A stretch of 64,000 nucleotides of DNA from Photobacterium profundum SS9 (GTDB lineage Bacteria; Pseudomonadota; Gammaproteobacteria; Enterobacterales; Vibrionaceae): positions 1,561,902 to 1,625,901 of the forward strand of contig NC_006371.1 in NCBI RefSeq assembly GCF_000196255.1, in the 5' to 3' direction. Of this stretch, positions 63,690-64,000 are shown piece by piece. The notes under the pieces are model-generated. The model saw only the letters and a list, made by a program, of their open reading frames with translations, was not told where the DNA came from and made no database searches. A program made the translations under genes and the position numbers. The stretch's first letter is position 1; the number at the start of each line of letters is the position of its first letter.

Positions 63690-63907
63690 TAGCTCAACTC
63701 ACGCAGTATTTGAGCCAAGTATGTAGCGGATGTTGTTGCAGGCAAACTGACGTTTGCCTTACCAACCGTGAGTGTGATGGATGGTTGCTCTTCCAAGAAC
63801 TCAATTTGCTGTATCACTTTGGCGCGAACAAAACTGTTGGATGTTAAGCCCAGTTTTTTCTTGAAAGCGTAGAAGCTAGAAGTCGGTAATTGATGCTGTT
63901 GGCAGGC
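63689..63907 (-). pseudogene. tnpA: IS66 TnpA, truncated at N-terminus
   Basis: CQQHQLPTSSFYAFKKKLGL, TSNSFVRAKVIQQIEFLEEQ, LPATTSATYLAQILRELS. Only the last part of the helix-turn-helix and the C-terminal region remain; frame is closed just past 63907 by unrelated DNA. Confidence 0.82.
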
Positions 63908-64000
63908 TCCTTTTTAAAAATTATTCCTGGCCGGTTGATAATTTTTATAAGGTCTCCCCTTGTGTTTCTTGTGGGGTATTTCTATATATATCGCATTCCA

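Larger units (their letters stand above)
61667..63907 (-). mobile_element. IS66-family element with tnpABC, right end lost
   Basis: Left end GTAAGCGTCTGGGCAACGAC is typical of IS66 termini. Contains tnpC, tnpB and a truncated tnpA. Sequence leaves the IS at about 63907 inside tnpA, so the element is incomplete in this window. Confidence 0.85.

Overview
The window looks like chromosomal DNA of a marine gammaproteobacterium of the Vibrionaceae, most likely Photobacterium. That is inference from the gene set (dsd locus, two brnQ genes, a NADAR-RibA fusion, DUF2132/VF530 and PACE genes), from the moderate AT richness and from the heavy insertion-sequence load. No sequence search was possible.

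Layout. 1-27 kb is mostly metabolic and transport DNA: a partial ABC exporter, a beta-CASP hydrolase, a wrecked D-serine locus (dsdA intact, dsdX and dsdC broken), an aldose dehydrogenase, an OYE-family flavoenzyme, O-acetylhomoserine sulfhydrylase, a carboxyethylornithine synthase-like enzyme, a nucleoside hydrolase, a LysR/PACE efflux pair, an arginase-fold gene beside a broken IclR gene, and a HlyD/DUF2955/MarR efflux operon whose last transporter codons were replaced by a MITE. 

27.4-44.5 kb: a DUF917 gene is split by a 16.4 kb insert bounded by the 10-bp duplication TTGCCCCCGG. The insert is an ISAs1-family element plus 13.5 kb of phage DNA. The phage DNA holds a replication/recombination module (AAA ATPase, exonuclease, DnaB-like helicase, VRR-NUC nuclease), a Q-like antiterminator, a tRNA with anticodon CAT and many tiny membrane proteins. 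It has no integrase and no virion genes. Three promoters in it share a repressor-like operator over the -35 and a leader hairpin with the same GGGCAA loop. Several genes in it are decaying through small tandem duplications.

41.4-50.6 kb is an IS graveyard with readable history: IS3 inside ISAs1; IS66 and IS630 inside an IS4-family element; a second IS3 copy inside a secreted-protein gene. Duplicated target sites let several interrupted reading frames be rebuilt exactly.

50.8-64 kb returns to core genes: a nupC-type nucleoside transporter, a small beta-barrel protein, NADAR-RibA, yjjG, two consecutive brnQ transporters (each behind its own leader peptide, one valine-rich and one isoleucine-rich), small unknown proteins, and a lipoprotein-like gene cut by an IS66-family element that runs to the window end.
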